A stretch of DNA of 64,000 bases from contig NC_016023.1 of NCBI RefSeq assembly GCF_000169195.2, positions 2,046,001-2,110,000 on the forward strand, read 5' to 3'. This DNA comes from Heyndrickxia coagulans 36D1 (GTDB taxonomy: Bacteria > Bacillota > Bacilli > Bacillales > Bacillaceae_C). How positions within the stretch are numbered: position 1 is the stretch's first letter; each line of letters opens with the position of its first letter. The position numbers and the translations under genes are program-made. Of the stretch, positions 36,284 through 45,564 are shown in pieces. The notes under the pieces were generated by a model. The model did no database searches, was not told the DNA's origin, and worked only from the letters and a program-made list of their open reading frames with translations.

Positions 36284-36717
36284 TCATTAATTTGAACGAA
36301 ATGCCGGGATTTGTCCGGTTTGAAATGGAGAAATTAGGGGAAATGATCGCCCCGAAACTGAAAAAAGCCAACCAGTATGCATTTTGGTCCAAACCGCTGA
36401 TCTTTGTGGCAGCGCTCAATTTGTTTTTGTTGCTTCTCGTGATGCCGGCGGAGGACCGCTCGATTCCGCTCCTCCTTTTCTGTGCGGTTGCTGGGGCGTT
36501 CGGCATGGCGCTGTCGCAGGAAGCGCGCGTTTTGAGAAAAGAAATTACGAAACTCAGTTTTTCCTATATGAAAAAACGGATTGAAAAAAGCAGTATTGTC
36601 CCGGACTCGGTGAAAAAACGCTATGCGGCACTAATTGAAAAAGAACCGACGAATATTTTCCTCCATTTTATCCACTTTTTGGAAGAAGAGCAAAACAGAA
36701 AAAAAGAGCTTTGGTAA
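36280..36717 (+). CDS. Two-helix membrane protein coupled to relP (DUF5392-like)
   Basis: A TTG start at 36280 overlaps the relP stop, and GGGAAGGGAT serves as its ribosome site. The 145-residue product has two adjacent membrane segments (about 38-56 and 62-80) followed by a basic, helical cytoplasmic part. It may belong to the YwnF/DUF5392 group, which I cannot verify. Coupling to an alarmone synthetase suggests a common stress response, possibly as membrane partner. Confidence 0.72.
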   Translation: MIINLNEMPGFVRFEMEKLGEMIAPKLKKANQYAFWSKPLIFVAALNLFLLLLVMPAEDRSIPLLLFCAVAGAFGMALSQEARVLRKEITKLSFSYMKKRIEKSSIVPDSVKKRYAALIEKEPTNIFLHFIHFLEEEQNRKKELW

Positions 36718-36718
36718 A

Positions 36719-36750
36719 ATCCGCACGGCCCGTTGATGGCGTGCGGATTC
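36719..36750 (+). terminator. Terminator after the relP operon
   Basis: AATCCGCACG and CGTGCGGATT form a 10-bp stem followed by CTTTG. Confidence 0.7.
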
Positions 36751-37008
36751 TTTGAATTTTTATGGACGGATGGGAAAATCCAACACTCCTGCGGCATTTT
36801 TACGCTCGTTTGTCTGGATGCGTGGGGATTTTTGCCCGCTCGATAGGCCGGGCGTTTCCATGCAAGTTTTTCTCGCCATGCGGCTTCTTGGTGAGAATAG
36901 CCGGAAAACGGGCGAAACCGAAACACTTTGCATGCTGCTAACAATATAGCGGGCTGCCCCTTTTTTATACATTAGCGCTTTCAAATTTTTAAAAGCACCC
37001 TAAAAAAG

Positions 37009-37254
37009 CTATTCTCTTTCCGGTTCGTGCCCGATTGTGATTAAGCGCGTCTCCACGTTGATGTCCAAATTCACATCGTATCCGCAGTTTGACACCTGAA
37101 CGGATGCATCACGAACAGAGAAAGCAACCACCGTATCCAGTTCGCCATCCAGCACGGCAAAGGCATACTGGTCTTCCTGATTTGTGTACAAATGGTATGA
37201 TTCGTGAATGACAACGGTCCATCGGTATGGCAGGAATAATGTTTTTGTGCCCAT
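37009..37254 (-). CDS. Small hypothetical protein
   Basis: The 81-residue, mostly beta-predicted acidic protein starts at ATG 37254 behind CAGGGAGAGA. Alternating hydrophobic stretches ('YAFAVLDGELDTVVAFSV', 'VQVSNCGYDVNLDINVE') suggest a small beta-barrel or sandwich. No family is recognised. It is divergent from rlmN. Confidence 0.65.
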   Translation of the reverse strand: MGTKTLFLPYRWTVVIHESYHLYTNQEDQYAFAVLDGELDTVVAFSVRDASVQVSNCGYDVNLDINVETRLITIGHEPERE

Positions 37255-37420
37255 GTCTGTCTCTCCCTGAAAAAATGTAGTTATCTAAACTATATTCGTT
37301 CCCTGCCGCCAGAATTCCTGCTTTCGCTGCGGCCCATTTTGCAACATCTGCCTGTGGAAATCGGCGGCAAATTCGATTACAATAGGAATTATGCGAAAAA
37401 CGCCAGAAAAGAGGGGTAGA

Positions 37421-38488
37421 ATGGAAAAGAAATCCATTTTTGGATTGACGATAGATCAATTGACCGGCTGGATGCTTGAACACGGACAGAAAAAATTCCG
37501 CGCCCAACAAGTGTGGGAATGGTTGTACCAAAAAAGAGTGAAAAGCTTTGCAGAGATGACGAATGTCAATAAAGACTGCCTTGCGTTACTCGAAGAACAT
37601 TTCCATATTCACACGTTAAAACAAGTGGTGAAACAGGAATCAAAGGACGGCACGGTAAAATTTTTGTTCCAGCTGAAGGACGGCAATTTAATTGAAACGG
37701 TTTTGATGCGCCAGCATTATGGTTTGTCGGTTTGCGTGACGACCCAGGTTGGCTGCAATATCGGCTGTTCCTTCTGTGCGAGCGGCCTGCTCCGCAAAAA
37801 CCGCGATCTTGAAAGCGGGGAAATTGTCGAGCAGATTATGTACGTTCAAAAACATTTTGATGAAGCCGGAAAGGGCGAACGGGTCAGCCATGTTGTTGTC
37901 ATGGGGATCGGAGAACCGTTCGATAACTTTGAGAATGTGGTGAACTTCCTTAAAATTATCAATGCGCCAAAGGGACTGGCGATCGGTGCGCGCCATATCA
38001 CCGTTTCCACAAGCGGCCTTGCACCGAAAATTTATGCATTCGCAGACCTTGACCTGCAGGTGAACTTGGCTATTTCTTTGCATGCGCCGAATAATGAACT
38101 GCGGTCGCGCATTATGAAAATCAACCGCGCGTACCCGCTTGAAAAGTTAATGCCTGCCATCGATTATTATTTAGAAAAAACAAATCGCAGAATCACGTTC
38201 GAATATATTTTACTGAAAGATGTCAACGACCATAAGGAAGAAGCGCTGCAGCTTGCAAAACTGCTGCAGGACAAGCGTCATCTTGCCTATGTCAATCTCA
38301 TTCCGTACAACCCTGTTAATGAGCACGGTTATCAAAGAAGCGAAAAAGAATCGATTATGACATTTTACGATACGCTCAAAAAAAATGGCATCAACTGCGT
38401 TGTGCGCCAGGAACACGGCACAGACATCGATGCTGCATGCGGCCAGCTCCGCAGTAAACAGATCAAAAAAGCAAACAGAACGGCGTAA
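37421..38488 (+). CDS. rlmN: Dual-specificity RNA methyltransferase RlmN
   Basis: Started at ATG 37421 behind GAGGGG, the protein has 355 residues. The radical-SAM cluster motif is GCNIGCSFC (Cys112, 116, 119), and the methyl-carrying Cys is in the C-terminal 'DAACGQLR'. It methylates C2 of A2503 in 23S rRNA and A37 in some tRNAs. It stands alone here. Confidence 0.96.
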   Translation: MEKKSIFGLTIDQLTGWMLEHGQKKFRAQQVWEWLYQKRVKSFAEMTNVNKDCLALLEEHFHIHTLKQVVKQESKDGTVKFLFQLKDGNLIETVLMRQHYGLSVCVTTQVGCNIGCSFCASGLLRKNRDLESGEIVEQIMYVQKHFDEAGKGERVSHVVVMGIGEPFDNFENVVNFLKIINAPKGLAIGARHITVSTSGLAPKIYAFADLDLQVNLAISLHAPNNELRSRIMKINRAYPLEKLMPAIDYYLEKTNRRITFEYILLKDVNDHKEEALQLAKLLQDKRHLAYVNLIPYNPVNEHGYQRSEKESIMTFYDTLKKNGINCVVRQEHGTDIDAACGQLRSKQIKKANRTA

Positions 38489-38649
38489 CAGCGAGCTCGC
38501 CCGTATTTTGGATTTTATCCAAAGCGGAGCGGGTTTTTTTACGTTTAAAAAAACGAACAAACAGGGTAGGTATAGGGTACAGCAATTATATGCTGAAAAA
38601 GTATTTTAACAATATATGAAGATCACAAGATAGGAAAGGAATGAGCGTA

Positions 38650-40179
38650 ATGAGAGGAAAAGATGATGGAGACGAGGGCAGGCGTGTTTCAGTCCGTACC
38701 GAAGAAGCGGGAACAAGAAAAAAATCATTTACCAAAAAAACTTTTCTACGTCTGATTACAATTATCTCTACGTTTGGCGGTTTACTATACGGCTATGATA
38801 CTGGCGTTGTCAACGGGGCACTGCCATTCATGTCAAGGGCCGATCAACTTGATTTAACGCCGTTTACACAAGGGCTTGTCACAAGTACTTTGCTTTTAGG
38901 GGCAGCATTCGGCGCCGTGTTCGGCGGAAGACTTTCTGACCGGAAAGGGCGCCGGAAAACGATCTTAAGCGTCGCTTTTATTTTCGTCATCGCCACGCTT
39001 GGCTGTTCGATGGCGCCGAATGTGGCCACTATGGTTACTTTCCGGATGATTTTGGGCCTTGCCGTTGGCGCGACATCCGTCACAGTCCCGGCCTTTTTGG
39101 CAGAATTGTCACCTGCTGAACACCGCGGACGGATCGTTACACAAAATGAACTGATGATTGTCACCGGACAATTATTTGCTTATATTTTTAATGCAATACT
39201 GGCCAACACGTTCGGGGAAGCCGGAAACATTTGGAGATACATGTTGGCAATCGCAACATTGCCGGCTGTCGTTTTATGGCTCGGCATGCTAATTGTGCCG
39301 GAAAGCCCACGCTGGCTCGCGGCAAAAGGCAAATTTGCGATCGCGCTTGATGTTTTGCGGAAAATACGCAAGGAAAAACGGGCGCAAATGGAGTTGAATG
39401 AGATCCGCCAAACGGTCGAAGAAGATGCCAAAATGAAAAAGGCAACTTTGAAAGATTTAAAACTTCCATTTGTCCGCCGCATCATTTTGATCGGTGTCGG
39501 CATCGCAATGATCCAGCAGCTGACTGGCGTGAACTCCATTATGTATTACGGGACGGAAATTTTAAAGAAATCCGGGTTTTCGACAGGCGCAGCCCTGATT
39601 GGAAATATTGCCAACGGTTTGATTTCCGTTCTTGCAACTTTTGCAGGTATTGCACTTTTGGACAGAGTCGGCAGAAGAAAAATGCTGATCACAGGGCTTG
39701 CAGGGACAAGCACCGCGTTGCTTTTGATCGGAATTTTTTCCATCACGTTAAAAAACAGTCCGGCCCTGCCGTTTATCATTTTAAGCCTGACCGTCCTGTT
39801 TCTCGCTTCCCAGCAAGGCGGCGTGTCTCCGGTAACATGGCTCATGCAGTCGGAAATTTACCCGATCCATTTAAGAGGACTTGCGATGGGGATTTCGATT
39901 TTCTGTCTATTTATGACGAATTTCCTTGTCGGTCTGTTGTTTCCGGTTTTGTTAAACGCAATCGGCCTGTCGGCAACATTCTTCATTTTTACCGGGTTTG
40001 GCATCCTCTCCATCCTGTTTGTAAAAAAATTCGTACCAGAAACGAAAGGTCGGTCGCTTGAAGAAATTGAGCAAAGTTTCCATGCGCGGAAGGAGCGTTA
40101 CTTTGCACGCAGAAGAAAATCAACCTTTAACCGGAGCAACCGGCCGCAGCATTTACATCACAGCGGCATGGACCGGTAA
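38650..40179 (+). CDS. Sugar porter (MFS), myo-inositol/arabinose/xylose type
   Basis: The ribosome site AGGAAAGGA runs directly into an ATG at 38641, so the ATG at 38650 is preferred. The product of about 509 residues has 12 membrane segments and the sugar-porter signatures 'GGRLSDRKGRRK', 'PESPRWLAAKGK', 'QQLTGVNSIMYYG' and 'PETKGRSLEEIE'. It carries an unusually charged N-terminal extension of about 30 residues. It is a proton-sugar symporter resembling IolT, YncC and AraE; the sugar is not predictable. Confidence 0.88.
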   Translation: MRGKDDGDEGRRVSVRTEEAGTRKKSFTKKTFLRLITIISTFGGLLYGYDTGVVNGALPFMSRADQLDLTPFTQGLVTSTLLLGAAFGAVFGGRLSDRKGRRKTILSVAFIFVIATLGCSMAPNVATMVTFRMILGLAVGATSVTVPAFLAELSPAEHRGRIVTQNELMIVTGQLFAYIFNAILANTFGEAGNIWRYMLAIATLPAVVLWLGMLIVPESPRWLAAKGKFAIALDVLRKIRKEKRAQMELNEIRQTVEEDAKMKKATLKDLKLPFVRRIILIGVGIAMIQQLTGVNSIMYYGTEILKKSGFSTGAALIGNIANGLISVLATFAGIALLDRVGRRKMLITGLAGTSTALLLIGIFSITLKNSPALPFIILSLTVLFLASQQGGVSPVTWLMQSEIYPIHLRGLAMGISIFCLFMTNFLVGLLFPVLLNAIGLSATFFIFTGFGILSILFVKKFVPETKGRSLEEIEQSFHARKERYFARRRKSTFNRSNRPQHLHHSGMDR

Positions 40180-40283
40180 AAAATTTTTCGAAAAGGGTCC
40201 GGCGCGGGCCCTTTTCGCTTGTCCGAACATATAATAGAATAAGAAGTTTTTCCAAAAAGATGTAAAGTTTCCTGACGCCGAAC

Positions 40284-40312
40284 AAGACAGTGTTCGAAAA
40301 TAGGTGTATAAT
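40284..40312 (+). promoter_or_regulatory. Sigma-A promoter of the EIIA-like gene
   Basis: AAGACA (40284-40289), 17 bases, TATAAT (40307-40312), about 25 bases before AAAGGAGG. Confidence 0.6.
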
Positions 40313-40358
40313 AGAAGTGAAAAATACAGATTTTACTGACTAAAGGAGGTGTTGCGAG

Positions 40359-40841
40359 ATGTTCAACTGGCTGAAAAGAAAAAATTCGAAAGTGGTTACA
40401 CTTGTCTCCCCGATAGCCGGCAATATGATTCCGTGCAAAGATACGGGCCAGCCAGGTAAGGGCATTGCCATCCAGCCGCTTGAAGGAAGGGTGCATTCGC
40501 CCGCAGCAGGAAGAATTACGCATATTTCTCCGGAAGATAACGCCATCAGTATATTGACAGACCAGGGGCTTGAAATTACAATTCGCCTCAATACAGAAGA
40601 AGCCGCTATGGAAAGTGAAGAATTTGTGATCATGGTCAAAGAAGGCGATCACATTACCGTCGGAACTCCGCTCATGGAATTTTCCTTTCAATTGACAGAT
40701 GCCAAAACAGAAAATCTTTACTCCTCTGTCTCCGTTGCCAATATGGATCAAGTCGAAAGCATGGAAGTCCCGCCGGCTCAGACAATCGGCCTCGATGACT
40801 GGGTGATGCGGGTAAAAATGAAATCAGGGAACCGTGAATAA
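40359..40841 (+). CDS. EIIA-Glc-like protein lacking both active-site histidines
   Basis: The 160-residue protein aligns with glucose-type PTS EIIA (Crr/YpqE): 'SPIAGNMIP', 'GKGIAIQPLEGRVHSPAAGRI', 'EGDHITVGTPLMEFSFQL'. In normal EIIA-Glc the phospho-accepting His lies in an 'LIHIG' motif and its partner His in 'KHAIGI'. The corresponding residues here are Arg76 ('ITIRLNT') and Asn61 ('DNAISI'), so phosphate transfer should be impossible. The frame, promoter and ribosome site AAAGGAGG are all intact, so it is expressed but non-catalytic. A regulatory or scaffold role is possible. Confidence 0.85.
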   Translation: MFNWLKRKNSKVVTLVSPIAGNMIPCKDTGQPGKGIAIQPLEGRVHSPAAGRITHISPEDNAISILTDQGLEITIRLNTEEAAMESEEFVIMVKEGDHITVGTPLMEFSFQLTDAKTENLYSSVSVANMDQVESMEVPPAQTIGLDDWVMRVKMKSGNRE

Positions 40842-40895
40842 TCCTTTGTAAAGAAGGTGGCTCCCATTTTTTACCGTTTGTTAAAAGGGACATAG

Positions 40896-40932
40896 AAATG
40901 CCGTAAAGGCTTTTGTTCTTTACGGCATTTTT
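40896..40932 (+). terminator. Terminator after the EIIA-like gene
   Basis: AAATGCCGTAAA and TTTACGGCATTT pair perfectly around a short loop, followed by TTTG. Confidence 0.85.
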
Positions 40933-41006
40933 GTGTGCATTGTAGAAAAATCGTTAAAATTGCTTTTCCGTGGCTGTGGTATGGTGAAAACAGGAGGTCG
41001 ATCGCC

Positions 41007-41324
41007 ATGCCAAAAAGGGAATTAAACAACGGGCCGGTCATCCAAAAAGAAAAGGAAACCGTGTCACAAATGATTGCCATTTATTGCCGGAAAAAACACC
41101 ACCGCAAGACGCTTTGCGAAGAATGCCTCGATTTACAAAATTACTGCTTAAAAAGGCTTTCCTATTGCCGCTTTGGCGAGGAAAAAAGCGCGTGTTCCAA
41201 CTGCAAGGTTCATTGCTACCGGAAAGATTATCGTGAAAAAATCAGGGCGGTCATGCGTTTTTCCGGCCCGTGGATGCTTTTGTACCATCCCGTTTTTTCC
41301 ATCCGGCATTTATTAAAAAAATAA
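41007..41324 (+). CDS. Nitrous oxide-stimulated promoter family protein (YgbA type)
   Basis: Started at ATG 41007 behind CAGGAGG, the product has 105 residues and seven cysteines (CRKKHH, CEECLD, YCLKRL, YCRFGE, CSNCKVHCYR). The C-terminal part 'YREKIRAVMRFSGPWMLLYHP' is the hallmark of PF11756, the family of E. coli YgbA, whose gene responds to nitric oxide. It may bind zinc or iron. No NO-responsive site was identified here. Confidence 0.85.
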   Translation: MPKRELNNGPVIQKEKETVSQMIAIYCRKKHHRKTLCEECLDLQNYCLKRLSYCRFGEEKSACSNCKVHCYRKDYREKIRAVMRFSGPWMLLYHPVFSIRHLLKK

Positions 41325-41434
41325 GTTTGGGCGATGCATGATTTGTAAATGATTTTACATAAATGGATTTATCCGGCTGAGTATATTATGATAAAACCGT
41401 ATGAAATTTTTTCATCACCAAGGAGCAGAAAAAT

Positions 41435-42244
41435 ATGTATAAATTGATTGCCATTGATATGGACGGAACGCTTTTAAACGACCAGCATGAAGTCACTCCG
41501 GAAGTCCGGGAAGCTTTACATAAAGCGAAAAAGAAAGGCGTCAAAATCGTGCTGTGCACAGGGCGGCCGATCGGGGGCGTCCGCCGCTTTCTTGAAGATT
41601 TATTGCTGAATGAAGAAGATGATTATGTCATTGCCTATAACGGCGCGCTCGTGCAAAATACGCATACGAACGGGGTTGTCGCGGAACGGTCGATTGGTTA
41701 CGGCGATTTGGTGCGGCTGTACGGGCTCAGCCTCGAACTGAAAACGCCGATGCATTTTTTTGACCCGGAACATTTGTATACGCCGAACCGGGATCTCAGT
41801 CCTTATACGGTTGTGGAATCTTATTTGACGCAGATGCCGGTGCATTACCGGACGTTGGAAGAGCTGCCGCGGGATATGGTGATTCCGAAAGTGATGTTTA
41901 TTGACGAGCCGGAGAAGCTGAGCCGGACGATTGAAGCGATTCCGGACTGGGTGCAGGAGAAGTACACGATGGTCAGAAGCATGCCATTTTATTATGAAAT
42001 TTTGCATAAAGAGGCGAGCAAAGGCAATGCTGTGAAACTCCTTGCCGGCCATCTCGGCATTCACCGCGAGGAAGTGGTTTGTATCGGTGATAATGAAAAT
42101 GACCTGACTATGATTGAATATGCCGGCTGCGGGGTGGCGATGGGCAATGCTGTCCCGAAAGTTAAGGCGATTGCCGATTTCGAAACGCGCACGAACAACG
42201 AACACGGCGTCGCATATGCAATTGAGAAGCTGGTGTTGTCGTAA
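41435..42244 (+). CDS. yidA: Cof-type HAD sugar phosphatase (YidA-like)
   Basis: The 269-residue protein has HAD motif I 'DMDGTLLND' (nucleophile Asp near residue 8), motif II 'CTGR', motif III Lys and motif IV 'GDNENDLTMI'. The C2B cap identifies the Cof/YidA group, which dephosphorylates sugar phosphates and other small metabolites. The ribosome site is AAGGAG. Confidence 0.9.
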   Translation: MYKLIAIDMDGTLLNDQHEVTPEVREALHKAKKKGVKIVLCTGRPIGGVRRFLEDLLLNEEDDYVIAYNGALVQNTHTNGVVAERSIGYGDLVRLYGLSLELKTPMHFFDPEHLYTPNRDLSPYTVVESYLTQMPVHYRTLEELPRDMVIPKVMFIDEPEKLSRTIEAIPDWVQEKYTMVRSMPFYYEILHKEASKGNAVKLLAGHLGIHREEVVCIGDNENDLTMIEYAGCGVAMGNAVPKVKAIADFETRTNNEHGVAYAIEKLVLS

Positions 42245-42245
42245 A

Positions 42246-42284
42246 AAAGAAAGGTGCCCGCCGGCGAGGCAGGCACCTTTCTTT
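42246..42284. terminator. Bidirectional terminator between yidA and the zinc-ribbon gene
   Basis: AAAGGTGCC and GGCACCTTT form a stem around a GC-rich loop, with A and T tracts on both sides of convergent genes. Confidence 0.85.
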
Positions 42285-42522
42285 AAAATGGATTCGGGCC
42301 GGGCTGCTCCAGTGCTTCAGCGAGTTCACCACAATCCGGGCAACAAATATAGGTGTCATACAAATGATACCCGACATAGCCGTGCGTCAACTCCTGCATA
42401 TCCCAAATCGTTTCCCATTCCATATCGAAAGTCTTGTTGCAATGCTTACAGTAAAACATCACACGCCCAAAATCTTCATGTTCTCTTTCTTGCTTCTTTT
42501 TTTCAATTGGATCAAACCCCAT
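42283..42522 (-). CDS. Small zinc-ribbon protein downstream of the primase/helicase
   Basis: The 79-residue protein has two CxxC pairs, 'YCKHCNKTF' and 'CCPDCGELA', separated by about 35 residues, typical of a zinc ribbon. Its start (42522) lies one base after the stop of the primase/helicase (42524), so both are co-transcribed. A linker role in nucleic acid binding is likely; the family is not recognised. Confidence 0.8.
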   Translation of the reverse strand: MGFDPIEKKKQEREHEDFGRVMFYCKHCNKTFDMEWETIWDMQELTHGYVGYHLYDTYICCPDCGELAEALEQPGPNPF

Positions 42523-42523
42523 T

Positions 42524-44779
42524 CTAAAAAAGTTTTAACTGCTCGGCTTTTGGTTTTTCGTCTTTCGAGACAAAACCCAACGACTTGTAGCCGGTGATTC
42601 GCTTTGCAAACATGTTTTTTAACAACGGTACTTTTATGTCAACATAATCGTAGACCCTGATCTCCTCTTTTCCCGCATGATCACGGCTCAGCCTGCCAAC
42701 ATACTGCTGCAGCGTACTTTTCCAGGAGACAGGCATGGCCAAAAACAAAGTATCTAACCGCGCATCATCAAACCCTTCTCCAATAAATTTCCCAGTGGCA
42801 ATAATTAACCGTTCTTCATCGTCCGGTATGGCTGAAAGATATTGGAATTGTTGCTGTTTTTCTTTTCTAGACATTTTTCCTGTCAGAACAACGATATTTT
42901 TTACAAATCCATGAAATGCTTTAGTTAGTTTTTCAATGTGGCTAACACGTTCCGTTATTATGATCGGAGAACGGCCGGCTTCGAGTTCCTGTAAAACATC
43001 CTGGAAGATCAAATCGTTTCTTTTTTTATCTTCGGCGAGTTCTTTGTATAATTTCCGGATGTCTTCAGTTTGTGAAGTAAAATCTGTTTTTCTTACAATA
43101 AATTTTTGCTTGAAGGGTTTGATTTTTGCCTGGTCTTTCGGGCTTATTTTAAATCGAATCTGTCCACACTGCATAAAAATAATTGGATGCAGCCCGTCTT
43201 TTCGGACCGGCGTTGCCGATAGCCCAAAAATATACCGTGCACGCACATTTTTTAACACCTTTTCAAAAGTAAATGCAGAAATGTGATGGCATTCATCCAC
43301 AATAACCTGGCCATACTGTGTAATAACAGATTTAACCCCGCCTTTTGAAGTAAGGCTTTGAATGGTAGCAACATCAATTATATTTGTAGTTTTGTTCTGG
43401 CCGCCCCCGTATTGTCCGATCTCATTTGGTGAAAGCCCGAGAAAAATAGATAGCTTATTTATCCACTGCTGTTGAAGCTGAATTTTATCAACAATGATTA
43501 GAGTGTTGGTTTGGCGTTTAGCAATCATAGCAGCTGCCAGTACGGTTTTTCCAAATCCTGTGGGAGCAGACACTACTCCGTCGTCAAAAAGGATGATTTG
43601 TTGAAGTGCTTCTTCCTGCAATGGTGTCAATGAGCCATGAAACTGTACATTGATTGTTTCGCCCGGATACGTTTCATCTATCCACATGGACTTTAATTGT
43701 TGTTCATCCAATAGTGTTTTCAATTGTTCCTTGCATCCTCTGGGAAGGATAAGAAACTCATCATTTTCATCATAACAGGAAATGATCTGTTGGATTCCAT
43801 AAGTTGATTTTCTATTTGCCTTTGCCTTATAGTATTCGGGATTATGAAAGGAAGCGAGCCGTTTTACTTTCTCTAATATTTCCTCTGGTAATTCTGTTTT
43901 CTTGAGGAAAATCCCGTTTCTGAACTGGACCGTCATCTCCTCTGGAATAGAGGATGATATTGTATTTAAAATTGATAAAATATTATTTTTCGACAGTTTG
44001 CGTACAGTTGATAAATACAGCCATTGATCAGGATAAGGGATTAGATTCCGGTCAACAAAAACGCTATTTCCTGCTTTTTTTGCCTGTAATTGCAATGGCA
44101 AAGCAATTAAGTTTCCAAAGGCGTTTTCCGCAATCATGTCTTGATTAGGAAACATCCGATCGAAGGAATGAAAGTCTTTTTCAGGATATTTTCTGTGAGC
44201 AAGAGAAAGAAGTGCTTTTCCAAGTTTTCTTGCCAAAACAGCTGGGACTTTTTCACTGAAAAACAGCCAAATATGGGCGCCGTTTCCTGAACGGGAGCGT
44301 TCTATATTTGCCGGGATATGCAATTTTGAACAAATATTTATAAATGCCTTGACATCTTCCTGCCAACTTTTTTTGTCGAAGTCGAATGCCAGAAAATAAC
44401 AAGTTTGATCTTTTTGAACGGGGTATAATCCAATTGTTTTTTTACCGCTGAGATGCTCGTAAAAAACACTATCTGTTAGAGGTAGCAGTTTTCGGTGTTT
44501 GCAACCGCTGCGGGTCACGTCAGTCTTTAAACGCTGCGATTCGTACTGGCATGCAGGAGCGTAACCGGATTTTCCGCTTTCTGATTCCCATCGGACTGCA
44601 TATGTATCATTTCGACCTTTAAACAAACTTTTATATAAGAATATCTTTTCATGAGGTGGAGAAAACTTTGTTAAAATTTTTCCCGGGTGGATATCTGAAT
44701 GGCCATGATGCATCATATTTGCCAGCAATTGTTTTAAGTAAATGTTCTCTTTTTCTAACAGTTTTATGGACTTATCCAT
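42524..44779 (-). CDS. TOTE-type archaeo-eukaryotic primase fused to SF2 helicase
   Basis: The 751-residue product starts with a coiled helix, then an archaeo-eukaryotic primase domain of the TOTE conflict-system type (about 45-260): 'GRNDTYAVRWESESGKSGY', metal ligands Asp133 and Asp135 in 'LAFDFDKKSW', the His169 motif 'RSRSGNGAHIWLFF', and Asp207 in 'FDRMFPNQD'. The family's four-cysteine zinc site seems reduced to Cys77 and Cys93. The C-terminal half (about 380-740) is a DEAD/DEAH helicase: Walker A 'APTGFGKT', 'VDECHHI' at 494-500, 'SATPVRKDG' and 'QYVGRLSRDH'. Such proteins are thought to act in genome conflict or DNA repair. A zinc-ribbon gene follows directly. Confidence 0.87.
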   Translation of the reverse strand: MDKSIKLLEKENIYLKQLLANMMHHGHSDIHPGKILTKFSPPHEKIFLYKSLFKGRNDTYAVRWESESGKSGYAPACQYESQRLKTDVTRSGCKHRKLLPLTDSVFYEHLSGKKTIGLYPVQKDQTCYFLAFDFDKKSWQEDVKAFINICSKLHIPANIERSRSGNGAHIWLFFSEKVPAVLARKLGKALLSLAHRKYPEKDFHSFDRMFPNQDMIAENAFGNLIALPLQLQAKKAGNSVFVDRNLIPYPDQWLYLSTVRKLSKNNILSILNTISSSIPEEMTVQFRNGIFLKKTELPEEILEKVKRLASFHNPEYYKAKANRKSTYGIQQIISCYDENDEFLILPRGCKEQLKTLLDEQQLKSMWIDETYPGETINVQFHGSLTPLQEEALQQIILFDDGVVSAPTGFGKTVLAAAMIAKRQTNTLIIVDKIQLQQQWINKLSIFLGLSPNEIGQYGGGQNKTTNIIDVATIQSLTSKGGVKSVITQYGQVIVDECHHISAFTFEKVLKNVRARYIFGLSATPVRKDGLHPIIFMQCGQIRFKISPKDQAKIKPFKQKFIVRKTDFTSQTEDIRKLYKELAEDKKRNDLIFQDVLQELEAGRSPIIITERVSHIEKLTKAFHGFVKNIVVLTGKMSRKEKQQQFQYLSAIPDDEERLIIATGKFIGEGFDDARLDTLFLAMPVSWKSTLQQYVGRLSRDHAGKEEIRVYDYVDIKVPLLKNMFAKRITGYKSLGFVSKDEKPKAEQLKLF

Positions 44780-44979
44780 CTTTCATCCCCTCAATAACGA
44801 ATATATTTCCATACGATATTAAATTCAACGCATCTATATTCTTAGTGTGAACAGAATGGGGCCGTCATAAACTCAGTTTCTTCCAAATAAGACAAATTTG
44901 CAAACTATGATCTGCATCACGCCATTTTTACGCCGTCTTGTTTAAAATAAAGGATATGACAAAGAAAGAGGGAATCCAC

Positions 44980-45513
44980 ATGGAAATGCCGCATTGTGCC
45001 ATGGTCGGCGGCGCGAGTGATGTTGCATTGTGCGCAGGCCTCAACCAGTTGAAAAATGAGCATGGGCACTTGAATGAACGAAAACGCGCATTGTATGAAA
45101 CGGCAGGGCAGTTGATAAACGGTGAACTCGAAAATAAGCGAGAAGCCCTTGACGCGCTCCGGAAAGGGACTGAATCCTTTTCCGAGCAGCTGAAACATCA
45201 TGCCGAACGGGAAGAAAACGTGCTATTTACCATGATGGCCCGTTACATTGGACGCGAAAACGGGCCGATCGCCATGATGGAATACGAGCATGATGAAGCA
45301 GAAAAATATATTGAGATTTTCTTAAATGGCACGAAAATAATGGATGAAGACCAAGCCGAAGTGCTCGCTTCCTATATCGTACAAATGTATGAGTTGCTCA
45401 CAAACCATTTTTTCAAAGAAGAAAACGTCCTGTTTCCAATGGCTGAAAACCTGCTATCAGCGGCCGAAAAAGACGAACTGGAAGAAAAAATCTGTACAAC
45501 TGGATTACAGTGA
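44980..45513 (+). CDS. Hemerythrin-domain protein
   Basis: Started at ATG 44980 behind AAAGAGGG (an ATG at 44956 is also possible), the product has 177 residues. The HHE cation-binding motifs are visible: 'LKNEHGHLNERK', 'LKHHAEREENVLF', 'MEYEHDEAEKYIE' and 'LTNHFFKEENVLFPMAE'. The helical bundle binds a diiron site and may sense or handle oxygen or nitric oxide, or repair iron-sulfur clusters. Confidence 0.88.
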   Translation: MEMPHCAMVGGASDVALCAGLNQLKNEHGHLNERKRALYETAGQLINGELENKREALDALRKGTESFSEQLKHHAEREENVLFTMMARYIGRENGPIAMMEYEHDEAEKYIEIFLNGTKIMDEDQAEVLASYIVQMYELLTNHFFKEENVLFPMAENLLSAAEKDELEEKICTTGLQ

Positions 45514-45518
45514 AAATG

Positions 45519-45562
45519 GGCAAAAAGGGCTGTCCCCGGAACCGGGAGCAGCCCCTTTTTAC
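45519..45562. terminator. Terminator between hemerythrin and gldA
   Basis: AAAAAGGGCTG and CAGCCCCTTTTT pair with an inner CCCGG/CCGGG step; convergent genes on both sides. Confidence 0.7.
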
Positions 45563-45564
45563 TG

